Assembly (NCBI GenBank): GCA_025922995.1
Contig: JAICGT010000065.1
Span: 1 to 6,871 of the forward strand
Reading direction: 5' to 3'
Length of the DNA stretch: 6,871 bases
Source of the DNA: Fimbriimonadales bacterium
Lineage (GTDB): Bacteria > Armatimonadota > Fimbriimonadia > Fimbriimonadales > ATM1
Shown in pieces: positions 1 through 6,783 of the stretch. Position 1 is the first letter of the stretch, and each line of letters opens with the position of its first letter. The notes under the pieces were generated by a model. The model was not told the DNA's origin, ran no database searches, and saw nothing but the letters and a program-made list of their open reading frames with translations. Position numbers and translations under genes: made by a program.

Positions 1-176
1 ACCAGCAACGGGGCACCGCCAGCTTTACTTCAGGCGGCGAAATGGTGATTATTCCACTGGCTGCGAAAAGGATTAAAGACGGCCCGCGATGGATTGATAC
101 CTCCGACATCAGCCTGATCAAGGACGGTAAATGGTACGTGTCATACGCAGCGCTGCAAGAGGCGCGCGGACAGTAA
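1..176 (+). CDS. C-terminal end of a hypothetical protein, upstream tandem paralogue (5' partial)
   Basis: Only the last 57 codons are in the window (first full codon at 3, TAA at 174-176); the start lies to the left. The visible tail, GTASFTSGGEMVIIPLAAKR and onward to EARGQ, matches the tail of the complete gene at 229-1032 at 50 of 54 residues. The four replacements are V/S, Q/M, G/R and T/S. By hand count about 25 other codons differ only synonymously, which shows that this frame is translated and under selection. The gene sits 52 nt upstream of its paralogue on the same strand, so they are likely co-transcribed. Function is unknown; see the downstream copy for the domain discussion. If the copies are equal in length, about 630 bp of this gene is missing. 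Confidence 0.85.
   Translation, partial: QQRGTASFTSGGEMVIIPLAAKRIKDGPRWIDTSDISLIKDGKWYVSYAALQEARGQ
12..176 (+). repeat. Tandem gene-duplication segment, copy 1 (3' coding end)
   Basis: This 165-nt segment aligns without gaps to 868-1032. About 33 of 165 bases differ, roughly 80% identity by hand count. The longest identical run I found is 19 bp (70-88 against 926-944). Differences fall mainly at third codon positions. The copies are 856 bp apart, measured stop to stop. Confidence 0.85.
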
Positions 177-215
177 GCTACGGGCGGCGGCGCGGTTCTG
201 CTGATTGATCGAACT

Positions 216-222
216 GGAGGAG
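216..222 (+). promoter_or_regulatory. Strong Shine-Dalgarno for the 229-1032 gene
   Basis: GGAGGAG ends 6 nt before the ATG at 229, an ideal spacing. It settles the start codon against the in-frame TTG at 205. It also shows that the second paralogue is translated independently even if it is co-transcribed with the first. Confidence 0.8.
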
Positions 223-228
223 AAAAAC

Positions 229-1032
229 ATGTTAGGAATATTCGTTTTGGCATTTCTTGGTTCACCACAAGCCCCGGAGGCTGAGAATATCGTCCGCCGG
301 AACTTGCAAGCGGCTGTAGGCTTTGAATTCAAACGGTCCAGTCATGAGGACAACGGTCCTTCGTTCACCGCCTCCGGATGGAGTACTCGGGAGTCGGACC
401 TCGCCACGCTCAGCCTCAGTGCACAGCGAATTAGCACACGCCACACACCAGAAGAGTACTGGACGGGGATAAGCCCCGCCAAGCTCTCGAACGAGCCGCC
501 CGTAGGGTATAGCGGCTTTCCGGTTGCGGAAAACGCACGCCGGGGCGGCAGCCAGGCTAGCAGCTTCTTGCAAGCATACGATGGTCGGATCTTCGTGAAA
601 TGTTCGCTCTCTTACCGACCCTATATTGACCAAGGGGGAATACCTCGATGGCGAGCCGCTTACCCCGAGGGCGACAAGGATGTGTGCGAGGGCATCGCGA
701 GATTTACGCTGGCGCAAGTCCGGGGATTTGACGGGCAACAAGCTAGTCCCGTCAATATCGGCGGTTTCCCCATTGCAGCCCTGACCGGTCCGCGTGGCGA
801 AAGGCTGGTTGACTTGGCCGGCTATTGTCAGGTGCTGGAGCTGAATCTCAGAACAAATGGCGTGTTGGGAACAGCTAGTTTCACAGTCGGCGGAGAACAG
901 GTGATTATCCCGTTGGCTGCCAAGGGGATTAAAGACGGCCCGCGTTGGATCGATACCACCGACATCAGCCTTATCAAGGACGGGAAGTGGTATGTGTCCT
1001 ACGCCGCTCTACAGGAGGCACGCGGGCAGTAG
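229..1032 (+). CDS. Hypothetical secreted or anchored protein, downstream tandem paralogue
   Basis: A 267-residue protein that I do not recognise as a named family. The ATG at 229 is chosen because GGAGGAG (216-222) lies 6 nt upstream; a TTG at 205 in the same frame would put that Shine-Dalgarno inside the gene. Residues 1-14 (MLGIFVLAFLGSPQ) are hydrophobic and could be a short signal peptide, although the usual basic n-region is missing. Residues about 30-170 form a mixed region with Cys125 and Cys153. The segment at 117-128 (YDGRIFVKCSLS) resembles a buried beta strand. Residues about 174-267 hold a second domain with a VNIGGFP start, a VDLAGYCQVL segment (Cys200) and a DGKWYVSYAALQEA end. 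Its alternation of beta strands and a 'GKxYVxxxAL' element recalls copper-amine-oxidase-N/stalk domains; this is a weak inference. The last 54 residues are nearly identical to the upstream copy. It ends 3 bp from the convergent GH109-like gene. Confidence 0.85.
   Translation: MLGIFVLAFLGSPQAPEAENIVRRNLQAAVGFEFKRSSHEDNGPSFTASGWSTRESDLATLSLSAQRISTRHTPEEYWTGISPAKLSNEPPVGYSGFPVAENARRGGSQASSFLQAYDGRIFVKCSLSYRPYIDQGGIPRWRAAYPEGDKDVCEGIARFTLAQVRGFDGQQASPVNIGGFPIAALTGPRGERLVDLAGYCQVLELNLRTNGVLGTASFTVGGEQVIIPLAAKGIKDGPRWIDTTDISLIKDGKWYVSYAALQEARGQ
868..1032 (+). repeat. Tandem gene-duplication segment, copy 2 (3' coding end)
   Basis: This is the partner of 12-176. It encodes the last 54 residues plus the stop of the downstream paralogue. 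Similarity breaks off just upstream of this segment: the upstream copy reads QQR before the shared GTASF, and the downstream copy reads NGVL. Confidence 0.85.
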
Positions 1033-1035
1033 CCG

Positions 1036-2412
1036 CTAAGAAACGATAGCCAACGGTTTCATCGACTTCCACTTGCCGCGTGTGAAATCTGGAAAGTCGA
1101 CAGACTTACTCCGCGCAGCCACCGACTCCGCGCTGAGCGGCGTTACGGATGACCACGCCGCGCCGTCGTACACGTCTTGGTCCATCGGCAAGCCGTTGCG
1201 CAGACAGTAGATGATGCGCCAAAGCATCACGAAATCCATGCCTCCGTGGCCGCCTGCTTTGACCGCCTCTTCGCCGACTCGCTTCCATAAAGGATGCTCG
1301 TACTGGTCGTACCACGGCTTGAGGTCGTCGCCTTCCGCCCACGAGTGAGTGCTCGGCGTGCGGCCCTCTACAACCATGCGGTCCGGAAATCCACCCCACA
1401 CCCCCCGCGTGCCCTGAATTAAATTATGCCGCGTGTAAGGACGGGGCAATTGCTCGTCCCACTGCACCATAATTGTTTTTCCACCGACGGTTTTGATAAT
1501 GCTTGTATTAATGTCTCCGCAAATGAATTTTAGTTTGTTCCATTTGTGGTCTTCCGGAAAATGCTCGCGGGCGTAAACTTCTCGAGCACGTGACGGCGAC
1601 GAAACGGACGACATGTAATCGAAGCGGTCGCCACGATTAATGTTCATATATTGCGCGACCGGGCCGAGGCCGTGCGTCGGATAAAGGTTGCCGTTTGTTT
1701 TTGCGTATTGGTACGTGCGCCAGCTTCCCGTTCCCCGCTCGACCTCGTTCATCTGTCCGCGAAGGTCATGGATATAGGCAGCTTCGCCGTGCAGCAATTC
1801 CCCAAAAACACCGAGCCTGCACATGTTCAGCACGAGCAGTTCTTCTCGTCCATAGCATACGTTCTCCATCATCATGCAGTGTTTTTGGCGCTTTTCTGCG
1901 GTTTCGACGAGATCCCAACATCCCTCGATCGTCGTCGCAGCAGGGACTTCCACGAAAGCATGCTTGTCGCGATCCATGGCATCCACAGACATGCGAACAT
2001 GGTCTTCCCAAGGCGTCGAGATTAGGACCGCGTCGATGTCGTCGCGGTCGAGCATGCGCTTGTAATCGTCGGGTCCCTGGGTGTAGAGGTCCGGTGCGGG
2101 TCTTCCCTTGTCTGTGCATCTCTTGGCGCTCGCTTGCGCCGTCGGCGCATGGATATCGCAAATGGCCTTGATTTCGACGCCCTCCATCATCAGCATTTGG
2201 GCGACGTGGCCGGAGCCGCGCGCGCCGACTCCGATGAACCCGAGGCGTACCGTCTCCAGTTTCGGTGCTGCAAGTGCCGCGGCGGATTGAATTTCTGCCA
2301 TTGGATTCTCTCTCAGCTTTGCGGCGGCTGGGAGGCCCGCCATCAGGCCGACTCCGGTCGCCCCGGCGGCATGGATGAATTCACGACGATTTATTCTTTT
2401 CTTTGACATCAT
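1036..2412 (-). CDS. GH109-like Gfo/Idh/MocA protein, Tat-exported (putative NAD-dependent alpha-N-acetylgalactosaminidase)
   Basis: A 458-residue protein, the usual length for Tat-type Gfo/Idh/MocA proteins. Residues 8-31 form a twin-arginine signal ([10 protein letters not shown], then a hydrophobic stretch to LPAAA). A Rossmann dinucleotide-binding motif, [12 protein letters not shown], lies at 58-69. The middle and C-terminal parts match what I recall of the GH109 family: EVPAAT with Glu155 where ordinary dehydrogenases carry the EKP lysine, ENVCY with Tyr187, LYPTHG with Tyr244 and His247, INRGDR, and GGHGGMDF at 387-394. GH109 enzymes keep bound NAD+ and cleave terminal alpha-GalNAc by a redox-assisted mechanism. 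The exact substrate here is inferred and could differ, because the family is broad. Tat export fits folding with the cofactor before transport. The ATG at 2412 (or 2409) is needed to retain the RR motif. The gene is last in the operon, and its start overlaps the end of glyQ by 32 nt. Confidence 0.85.
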   Translation of the reverse strand: MMSKKRINRREFIHAAGATGVGLMAGLPAAAKLRENPMAEIQSAAALAAPKLETVRLGFIGVGARGSGHVAQMLMMEGVEIKAICDIHAPTAQASAKRCTDKGRPAPDLYTQGPDDYKRMLDRDDIDAVLISTPWEDHVRMSVDAMDRDKHAFVEVPAATTIEGCWDLVETAEKRQKHCMMMENVCYGREELLVLNMCRLGVFGELLHGEAAYIHDLRGQMNEVERGTGSWRTYQYAKTNGNLYPTHGLGPVAQYMNINRGDRFDYMSSVSSPSRAREVYAREHFPEDHKWNKLKFICGDINTSIIKTVGGKTIMVQWDEQLPRPYTRHNLIQGTRGVWGGFPDRMVVEGRTPSTHSWAEGDDLKPWYDQYEHPLWKRVGEEAVKAGGHGGMDFVMLWRIIYCLRNGLPMDQDVYDGAAWSSVTPLSAESVAARSKSVDFPDFTRGKWKSMKPLAIVS

Positions 2413-3313
2413 TTAGACCTTTGACATATTGCACGCAACAGGCACGCGCGCGGGCTCGAATTCGATTAATGTAGGCGCCGCGCTCCGAAGGCGATAACGC
2501 GCCCCTCGCATCTAGGACGTTAAAAACATGGCTGCACTTTAATGCCCAATCGAATGCCGGATAAACGAGTGACAAGCTCTTTTCGCCCTCGCCCACTGCG
2601 TACCTTTCTAAAACTTCGTTGTAAGAGGCTGCCATTTCTATGACGCGCTTGCTCTCGGCTTCATACATCTCGAAAAGCTTCGCAAGCATTTCAACGTCGG
2701 CAACTTCGAAGTTATAGATGTTGTGTTGGAGCTCGAGGTCGTAATTAACGTCCTTGTACGATGTGCCCGGTGCCCACTCGAGATCTTCCCAAAAAGACGC
2801 GCCGCCATCCAACATGAGGCACAACCTTTCGGGGCCGTAGGTTATTTCGACACTCACCGGATTCAGCTCGATGCCTCCCATTTGTTGAAAGAAGGTGAAC
2901 TGCGTAATCTCTGCACCGTTTATCCAAACCTCCCAACCGACACCGCTCGCCCCCATGCTCGGTGACTCCCAATCGTCCTCCACCAACCGGACGTCGTTCT
3001 TCGTTGTGCTAAACCCTATCGCGTTGAGTGAGTCCAGGTAGATGTCGACGATGTCGTCTGGGCTCGGCTTCATGACGACCTGATACTGATAGTATCTTTG
3101 GTTGCGCATCGGGTTGCGGCAATAGCGGCCGTCCGCTGGCCGGCGGCTCGGCTGAACGTACGCAAAATTAGCCGGCATCGGCCCAAGCGACCCAAATACA
3201 GTGGCGGGGTGCATCGTGCCGGCTCCCACCTCCACGTCATAGGGCTGCAAAATAACGCAGCCTCGAGACGACCAGTAGTCGTTAAGCTCTGCAATGATTT
3301 CTTGAACCGTCAT
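2381..3313 (-). CDS. glyQ: Glycyl-tRNA synthetase alpha subunit, divergent, without adjacent beta subunit
   Basis: A 310-residue class II aminoacyl-tRNA synthetase catalytic subunit. In bacteria GlyQ activates glycine with ATP and needs GlyS for tRNA binding. The family signature runs the whole length: [20 protein letters not shown] near the start, [10 protein letters not shown] at 29-38, [14 protein letters not shown] at 51-64, [12 protein letters not shown] at 74-85, [11 protein letters not shown] at 108-118, [19 protein letters not shown] at 126-144, EITYGPERL at 156-164 and [11 protein letters not shown] at 264-274. Compared with sequences I remember, RYGENPNR reads RYCRNPMR (64-70), GAWG reads GASG (Ser123), NGME reads NGAE, and YGLER reads YGPER (Pro161). 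The tail KEKNKSS is read from DNA that also encodes the start of the GH109-like protein. The gene starts 6 nt after the aminotransferase stop with only a poor Shine-Dalgarno, so it is probably coupled. It may be the cell's normal GlyQ or a paralogue. Confidence 0.9.
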   Translation of the reverse strand: MTVQEIIAELNDYWSSRGCVILQPYDVEVGAGTMHPATVFGSLGPMPANFAYVQPSRRPADGRYCRNPMRNQRYYQYQVVMKPSPDDIVDIYLDSLNAIGFSTTKNDVRLVEDDWESPSMGASGVGWEVWINGAEITQFTFFQQMGGIELNPVSVEITYGPERLCLMLDGGASFWEDLEWAPGTSYKDVNYDLELQHNIYNFEVADVEMLAKLFEMYEAESKRVIEMAASYNEVLERYAVGEGEKSLSLVYPAFDWALKCSHVFNVLDARGALSPSERGAYINRIRARARACCVQYVKGLNDVKEKNKSS

Positions 3314-3319
3314 ATCGGC

Positions 3320-4420
3320 CTAAAATTCAGCGACGCACTTTGCGGCGTACTCCACTTGTTCCGAAGTTAGGTGCGCCTGAATGGGCAAGGAAAGCACTTC
3401 CTCACACGCCGACTCGGTTTCCTCGAAGTCGCCCTCATTGTATCCGAGATAGGCGTAGGGCGGCTGCGTATGCAACGGAACAGGATAATAGATGGCGCAG
3501 CCTACGCCCTTGTCCTTGAGGTGCGCCATGAGGTCATCGCGCTTCGGGTGACGGATCGTGTATTGGTGGTAAGGATGGTACGACGTCTCGGCGTCCACGT
3601 ACGGCTTCTGAGCGTCGCTGTCATCCAAGATCGCATCGTAAATTGCGGCGTGCTGTCGGCGCTTGTCGTTCCATGTGCGCAACTTCCGCAACTTTACGCG
3701 GAGGATCGCGCCCTGAACCTCATCCATTCGGCTTGTATGGCCGATGTCTTCATATAAATACGGTGTTTTTGCCATGCCGTGAACGCGCAGGCTCATGCAC
3801 TTCTCGAAAACCTGCTTGTCGTTGGTAATCACCATCCCGGCGTCGCCGGCTGCTCCGAGGTTTTTGGTTGGGAAAAAGGAGAGCGTCGCCGCAATTCCCC
3901 ACGCTCCGCTGCTAAGCCCGTTTCTCGTCGAACCGATCGCCTGCGCCGCGTCTTCCAACACCAAGATGTTGTGGCTGTTCGCAATCGCCATAATCTTTTC
4001 CATCTCGGCAATTTGGCCGAAAATGTGAATCGGAATGATCGCGCGAGTCTTGTCCGTAATTGCCGCTTCCAGCAAATACGGGTTCATGTTGAAAGACTGA
4101 GGATCGATGTCCACAAAAACCGGCTTTGCGCCATTTTGGATGATCGCCTCGATCGTCGCCACGAAGGTAAACGGCGTCGTGATTACCTCGTCGCCGGGAC
4201 CGATGTCCATCGCCTGTAGGCCGATTTTCAAGGCGTCGGTACCTGAGTTACAGGCGATTCCGTACTCGACGGAGCACATCGCGGCAATCTCCTGCTCCAG
4301 AGAATGCACTTCGTTAGCGGGAGTGTAGCGGCCACTGGAAAGCACCTCCAGCACCGCTGAGTCTAGGTCTTCTTTGAGTTCCTGGTATTGGGAAACCAGG
4401 TCGACAAGGGGAACGTTCAT
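3320..4420 (-). CDS. DegT/DnrJ/EryC1/StrS family PLP-dependent sugar aminotransferase
   Basis: A 366-residue fold-type I aminotransferase, a normal length for the family. It transfers an amino group, usually from glutamate, to a keto-sugar bound to a nucleotide. Visible motifs: MNVPLVDLVSQYQEL at the start; CNSGTDALKIGLQ (57-69), the PLP phosphate-binding region; DEVITTPFTFVAT (77-89); VLEDAAQAIG (154-163) with Asp157 for the pyridine nitrogen; SFFPTKNLGAAGDAGMV (181-197) with Lys186 as the Schiff-base lysine; and SRMDEVQGAIL (230-240). All catalytic residues are present. The ATG at 4420 is 12 nt after the nucleotidyltransferase stop and fits the family N-terminus. Together with that gene it points to an amino-sugar nucleotide for a glycan. 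No 4,6-dehydratase or other keto-sugar-forming enzyme is in the window, so the substrate cannot be named. Confidence 0.95.
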   Translation of the reverse strand: MNVPLVDLVSQYQELKEDLDSAVLEVLSSGRYTPANEVHSLEQEIAAMCSVEYGIACNSGTDALKIGLQAMDIGPGDEVITTPFTFVATIEAIIQNGAKPVFVDIDPQSFNMNPYLLEAAITDKTRAIIPIHIFGQIAEMEKIMAIANSHNILVLEDAAQAIGSTRNGLSSGAWGIAATLSFFPTKNLGAAGDAGMVITNDKQVFEKCMSLRVHGMAKTPYLYEDIGHTSRMDEVQGAILRVKLRKLRTWNDKRRQHAAIYDAILDDSDAQKPYVDAETSYHPYHQYTIRHPKRDDLMAHLKDKGVGCAIYYPVPLHTQPPYAYLGYNEGDFEETESACEEVLSLPIQAHLTSEQVEYAAKCVAEF

Positions 4421-4432
4421 CTACGAGGCAGT

Positions 4433-5464
4433 TTACTTGACGCCACCCATGCGGCTATGCGCCCCAATGCTGCTTCCTGCGGCGATGGCAGAGCGAAACA
4501 CTTCGCTTCCTTCGCCGACGTACGATCTTTCACCAAGGACCGACCCGATAATTTTGCAACCTGCGCCGACGACGGCTCCTTCCAAAATCGCCGAGTTGCA
4601 GATCTCGGCGCCCGCCCCGATCTGCACGTTGGGTCCAATCGCAGACCCACAGCACAATTTCGCGTCCTCGGCGATGTCTGCCGAAGGGTCTACCGCAGCT
4701 TCGTCTCGCCTTAGGAATTGGCGCGGGGACGCGACTTCGCCGGAAACAATCGCCGCGATGGCTTGGAGATACTGCGCCGGCCGGCCGATGTCGATCCAGA
4801 AATCATCGCGAATATCGCCATAAACCGCCCTTCCCTGCTGAACGAATGCCGGGAAAATCTCGCGCTCGATGTTGCACCGACGCTGAGGTATCGCCTCGAT
4901 CGCCTCGGCTTTCATGACGTAAAGCCCCGCGTTTATATTGTCGAACTCTCCCGTCGCTTCGCCTTCTGCTAAGCGCTTTTGCTCGTCCGAGGGCTCCAGG
5001 AACCCGAGAACTCGGTCGTCGCCGTCCGTAGGAACGACGCCGAACGCGTGCGGCCGCTCGACGCGCCGCAAGGTCAGCGTGACGAAAGCATTTCTTTGTT
5101 CATGCTTTCGCAGAATATCGGCGATATCGAAACCGTGGATCACATCTCCGTTGAAAACCACGCAGTCCTCGCCCGGAATAGCGTCGTACGCGTTGCGTAT
5201 CGCGCCGGCCGTATCGAGCGGTTCCTCCTCGACAGCATAAGTAAGCTTCATTCCCAACGCCGACCCGTCGCCGAATTCCGCCTCGACTGCCTCAGCCATG
5301 TAATTCGTCGCGAAACAAACTTCGCTTACTCCCCCAGCGCGCAAATAAGACAGCTGATATTCCAACAGCGGCGCGCCGGCGAGCGGCATCAGTGGTTTCG
5401 GACGCGTTAATGTCAGCGGGCGCAGCCTCGTTCCGAGACCGCCTGCAATAACGATTCCCCTCAT
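4433..5464 (-). CDS. NDP-sugar nucleotidyltransferase with C-terminal left-handed beta-helix (mannose-1-P guanylyltransferase-like)
   Basis: A 343-residue two-domain enzyme that condenses an NTP and a sugar-1-phosphate to an NDP-sugar. The N-terminal Rossmann-like domain (about 1-230) has the signature GGLGTRLRPLT at 8-18, followed by RPKPLMP with Lys23. It also has EEPLDTAGAI (80-89), the metal-site strand FNGDV (104-108), and FDNINAGLYV and DFWIDIG further on. The C-terminal part (from about residue 255) is a hexapeptide beta-helix with repeats such as IGPNVQIGAGAEI and AVVGAGCKIIG. It is shorter than in GlmU and probably structural or regulatory, although acyltransfer cannot be excluded. 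The base and sugar specificity are not readable from sequence. The ATG at 5464 is preferred because it gives MRGIVIAGG directly and lies 1 nt after the TPR gene stop (TAG-T-ATG). A GTG at 5503 would add 13 residues overlapping that gene. There is no clear Shine-Dalgarno, which implies coupling. Confidence 0.93.
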   Translation of the reverse strand: MRGIVIAGGLGTRLRPLTLTRPKPLMPLAGAPLLEYQLSYLRAGGVSEVCFATNYMAEAVEAEFGDGSALGMKLTYAVEEEPLDTAGAIRNAYDAIPGEDCVVFNGDVIHGFDIADILRKHEQRNAFVTLTLRRVERPHAFGVVPTDGDDRVLGFLEPSDEQKRLAEGEATGEFDNINAGLYVMKAEAIEAIPQRRCNIEREIFPAFVQQGRAVYGDIRDDFWIDIGRPAQYLQAIAAIVSGEVASPRQFLRRDEAAVDPSADIAEDAKLCCGSAIGPNVQIGAGAEICNSAILEGAVVGAGCKIIGSVLGERSYVGEGSEVFRSAIAAGSSIGAHSRMGGVK

Positions 5465-5465
5465 A

Positions 5466-6782
5466 CTATTTAGTACGTAAACTTCGCTGGATAATGACGT
5501 CACCGTCGCCGGTTCCGCCTTCTTTGTAGCCGGGCGATGACAGCGAGAATCCTCGATTCATGATGTCCTCGCGCTTGATTTTGAATTGTGCGAGCAAAAT
5601 TCGAGTGCCCTCGCGCGCCTCGGTGTTAAGGTAATTCGAGTCGGTCATTCCTTCACCGCTCCATCCGATGCGATCCTGAATGTGGGCCGGCGCGCTGCGC
5701 GGATTGAAGTAAAACTCCACCATAACTTCGTCGCTATCGAAACGGTACATCGTAGGATTGCGAGCCATATCTATTTTCTGATTGAACCGGCCGTTCTGCG
5801 TATAAAGCAGTTCCTGCATGTACGATTTATCCTTGTCGATCTCGAAGTCCAAACTGCCCGCCGGCTTCCACTCCAGATTGTAATCAGCATCACGAATTAC
5901 CAGGCGGATGCGCGCGCCTGCAGCGGGTACACCCCACGTCCCCGTGACCTGCACAACTTTTGGATCGACCGTGGTTAGCTTCATTGAAAAGTTAAGGTCG
6001 AGCGGAATCTTCGTGTCGTATGGGAACTGATCGTAAACGCCATCCTTTTTGGCAAAATAACCTCGCGAAGCCATACGGATGATCGTATTATCGACGTTTT
6101 TTTCCTGCGTATCATGTGTAATGCGAAACTGCTCATCATTGGTTTCTTCAAACGCCTTGAGCGAAGCCTGTTGCAAGTCCCAATAATAGTCGAGGGCCTC
6201 TTCGATTTGGCCATTCTTGATGTAGGCATTCGAGAGCATGCTCTTAATAGCCGGTATCTTTGCAATGTCCGGCTGCGCAATCGCCTTCTTGAACCAGTCC
6301 ACAGCGAGCGGGTATTCGTCGTCGATCTTCTGATAGTACATCCAACCCGTGTCGTAATAAAGCTCATACGTATTCGGGTTGTTCTGAACGCCTTCGCCGA
6401 GCAGCTGCAATGCGAGTGGAATGTATCGACGATCCGAGCGGTTCTGCTCATCCGTAAAGTTGTATCCGATGTGCCAGGCACCGGTCGAGTACACCTCTAT
6501 CTGGCGCGGATCGAGCCAAGTCACCAATCTGATTACCGGCAGGATCGCATCGAATTGTCCTGTATGGAAATATTCGTCGCTCTCGATCCAGAGGATTCCG
6601 GCGACCATCTCGCGCAACCCGGCAACCGACGCCAGGAGCTGGTCGATCGACAATCCGGGAGCAACGCCCACATTGTGCGCGCTGTAGTTCTTCACCCACG
6701 TTGGAAACATAGCCCGCGACACGATGCCCTGTGCGAGGAACAGGACGACAAGTACACCGACGACCCAGCCCTTCTTCCGCAA
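5466..6782 (-). CDS. Membrane-anchored tetratricopeptide-repeat protein
   Basis: A 438-residue protein starting at TTG (6782-6780); the start is supported by AAGGAG 7 nt upstream. Residues 1-5 are basic (RKK), and 6-23 form one hydrophobic helix, so it is most likely an N-anchored protein with the rest outside the cytoplasm. Residues about 45-110 hold a helical region rich in aromatics (GILWIESDEYFHTGQF, then LVTWLDPRQIEVYSTGAWHI). Residues about 122-205 look like two TPR units (AL-LL-EG-NNP and AVDWFKKAI-P, with SNAYIKNGQIEEALDYY). Residues about 255-405 appear beta-rich (VVQVTGTWGVPAAGARIRLV, VMVEFYFNPRSAP) and may be an Ig-like or carbohydrate-binding-like domain; this is inference. The start is 1 nt from the stop of the ABC permease, so the two are probably partners in the membrane. 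No enzymatic motif is seen. The function is unknown beyond likely protein-protein scaffolding. Confidence 0.88.
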   Translation of the reverse strand: MRKKGWVVGVLVVLFLAQGIVSRAMFPTWVKNYSAHNVGVAPGLSIDQLLASVAGLREMVAGILWIESDEYFHTGQFDAILPVIRLVTWLDPRQIEVYSTGAWHIGYNFTDEQNRSDRRYIPLALQLLGEGVQNNPNTYELYYDTGWMYYQKIDDEYPLAVDWFKKAIAQPDIAKIPAIKSMLSNAYIKNGQIEEALDYYWDLQQASLKAFEETNDEQFRITHDTQEKNVDNTIIRMASRGYFAKKDGVYDQFPYDTKIPLDLNFSMKLTTVDPKVVQVTGTWGVPAAGARIRLVIRDADYNLEWKPAGSLDFEIDKDKSYMQELLYTQNGRFNQKIDMARNPTMYRFDSDEVMVEFYFNPRSAPAHIQDRIGWSGEGMTDSNYLNTEAREGTRILLAQFKIKREDIMNRGFSLSSPGYKEGGTGDGDVIIQRSLRTK

Positions 6783-6783
6783 G

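Noticed and set aside
205..228. TTG start at 205 for the plus-strand hypothetical gene
   Set aside because: It would place the GGAGGAG site inside the gene; the ATG at 229 has ideal spacing to it.
177..228. Terminator or riboswitch between the tandem paralogues
   Set aside because: The 52-nt gap has only a 4-bp GTTC/GAAC pairing and no T-tract; it is mostly the ribosome-binding region.
262..741. Long minus-strand open frame opposite the hypothetical gene
   Set aside because: The substitution pattern between the tandem copies is third-position biased in the plus frame, the plus gene has a strong Shine-Dalgarno, and the minus product resembles nothing.
1695..2171. Long plus-strand open frame inside the GH109-like gene
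   Set aside because: It is arginine/cysteine-rich low-complexity translation with no family resemblance, a shadow of the well-supported minus-strand gene.
1036..2412. Classical WbpB-type UDP-sugar dehydrogenase for the Gfo/Idh gene, suggested by its DegT neighbour
   Set aside because: A Tat signal is present, the EKP lysine is replaced by EVPA, and the middle and C-terminal motifs fit GH109.
5465..5503. GTG start at 5503 for the nucleotidyltransferase
   Set aside because: It adds 13 residues before the conserved MRGIVIAGG start and overlaps the TPR gene; the ATG at 5464 fits the family.
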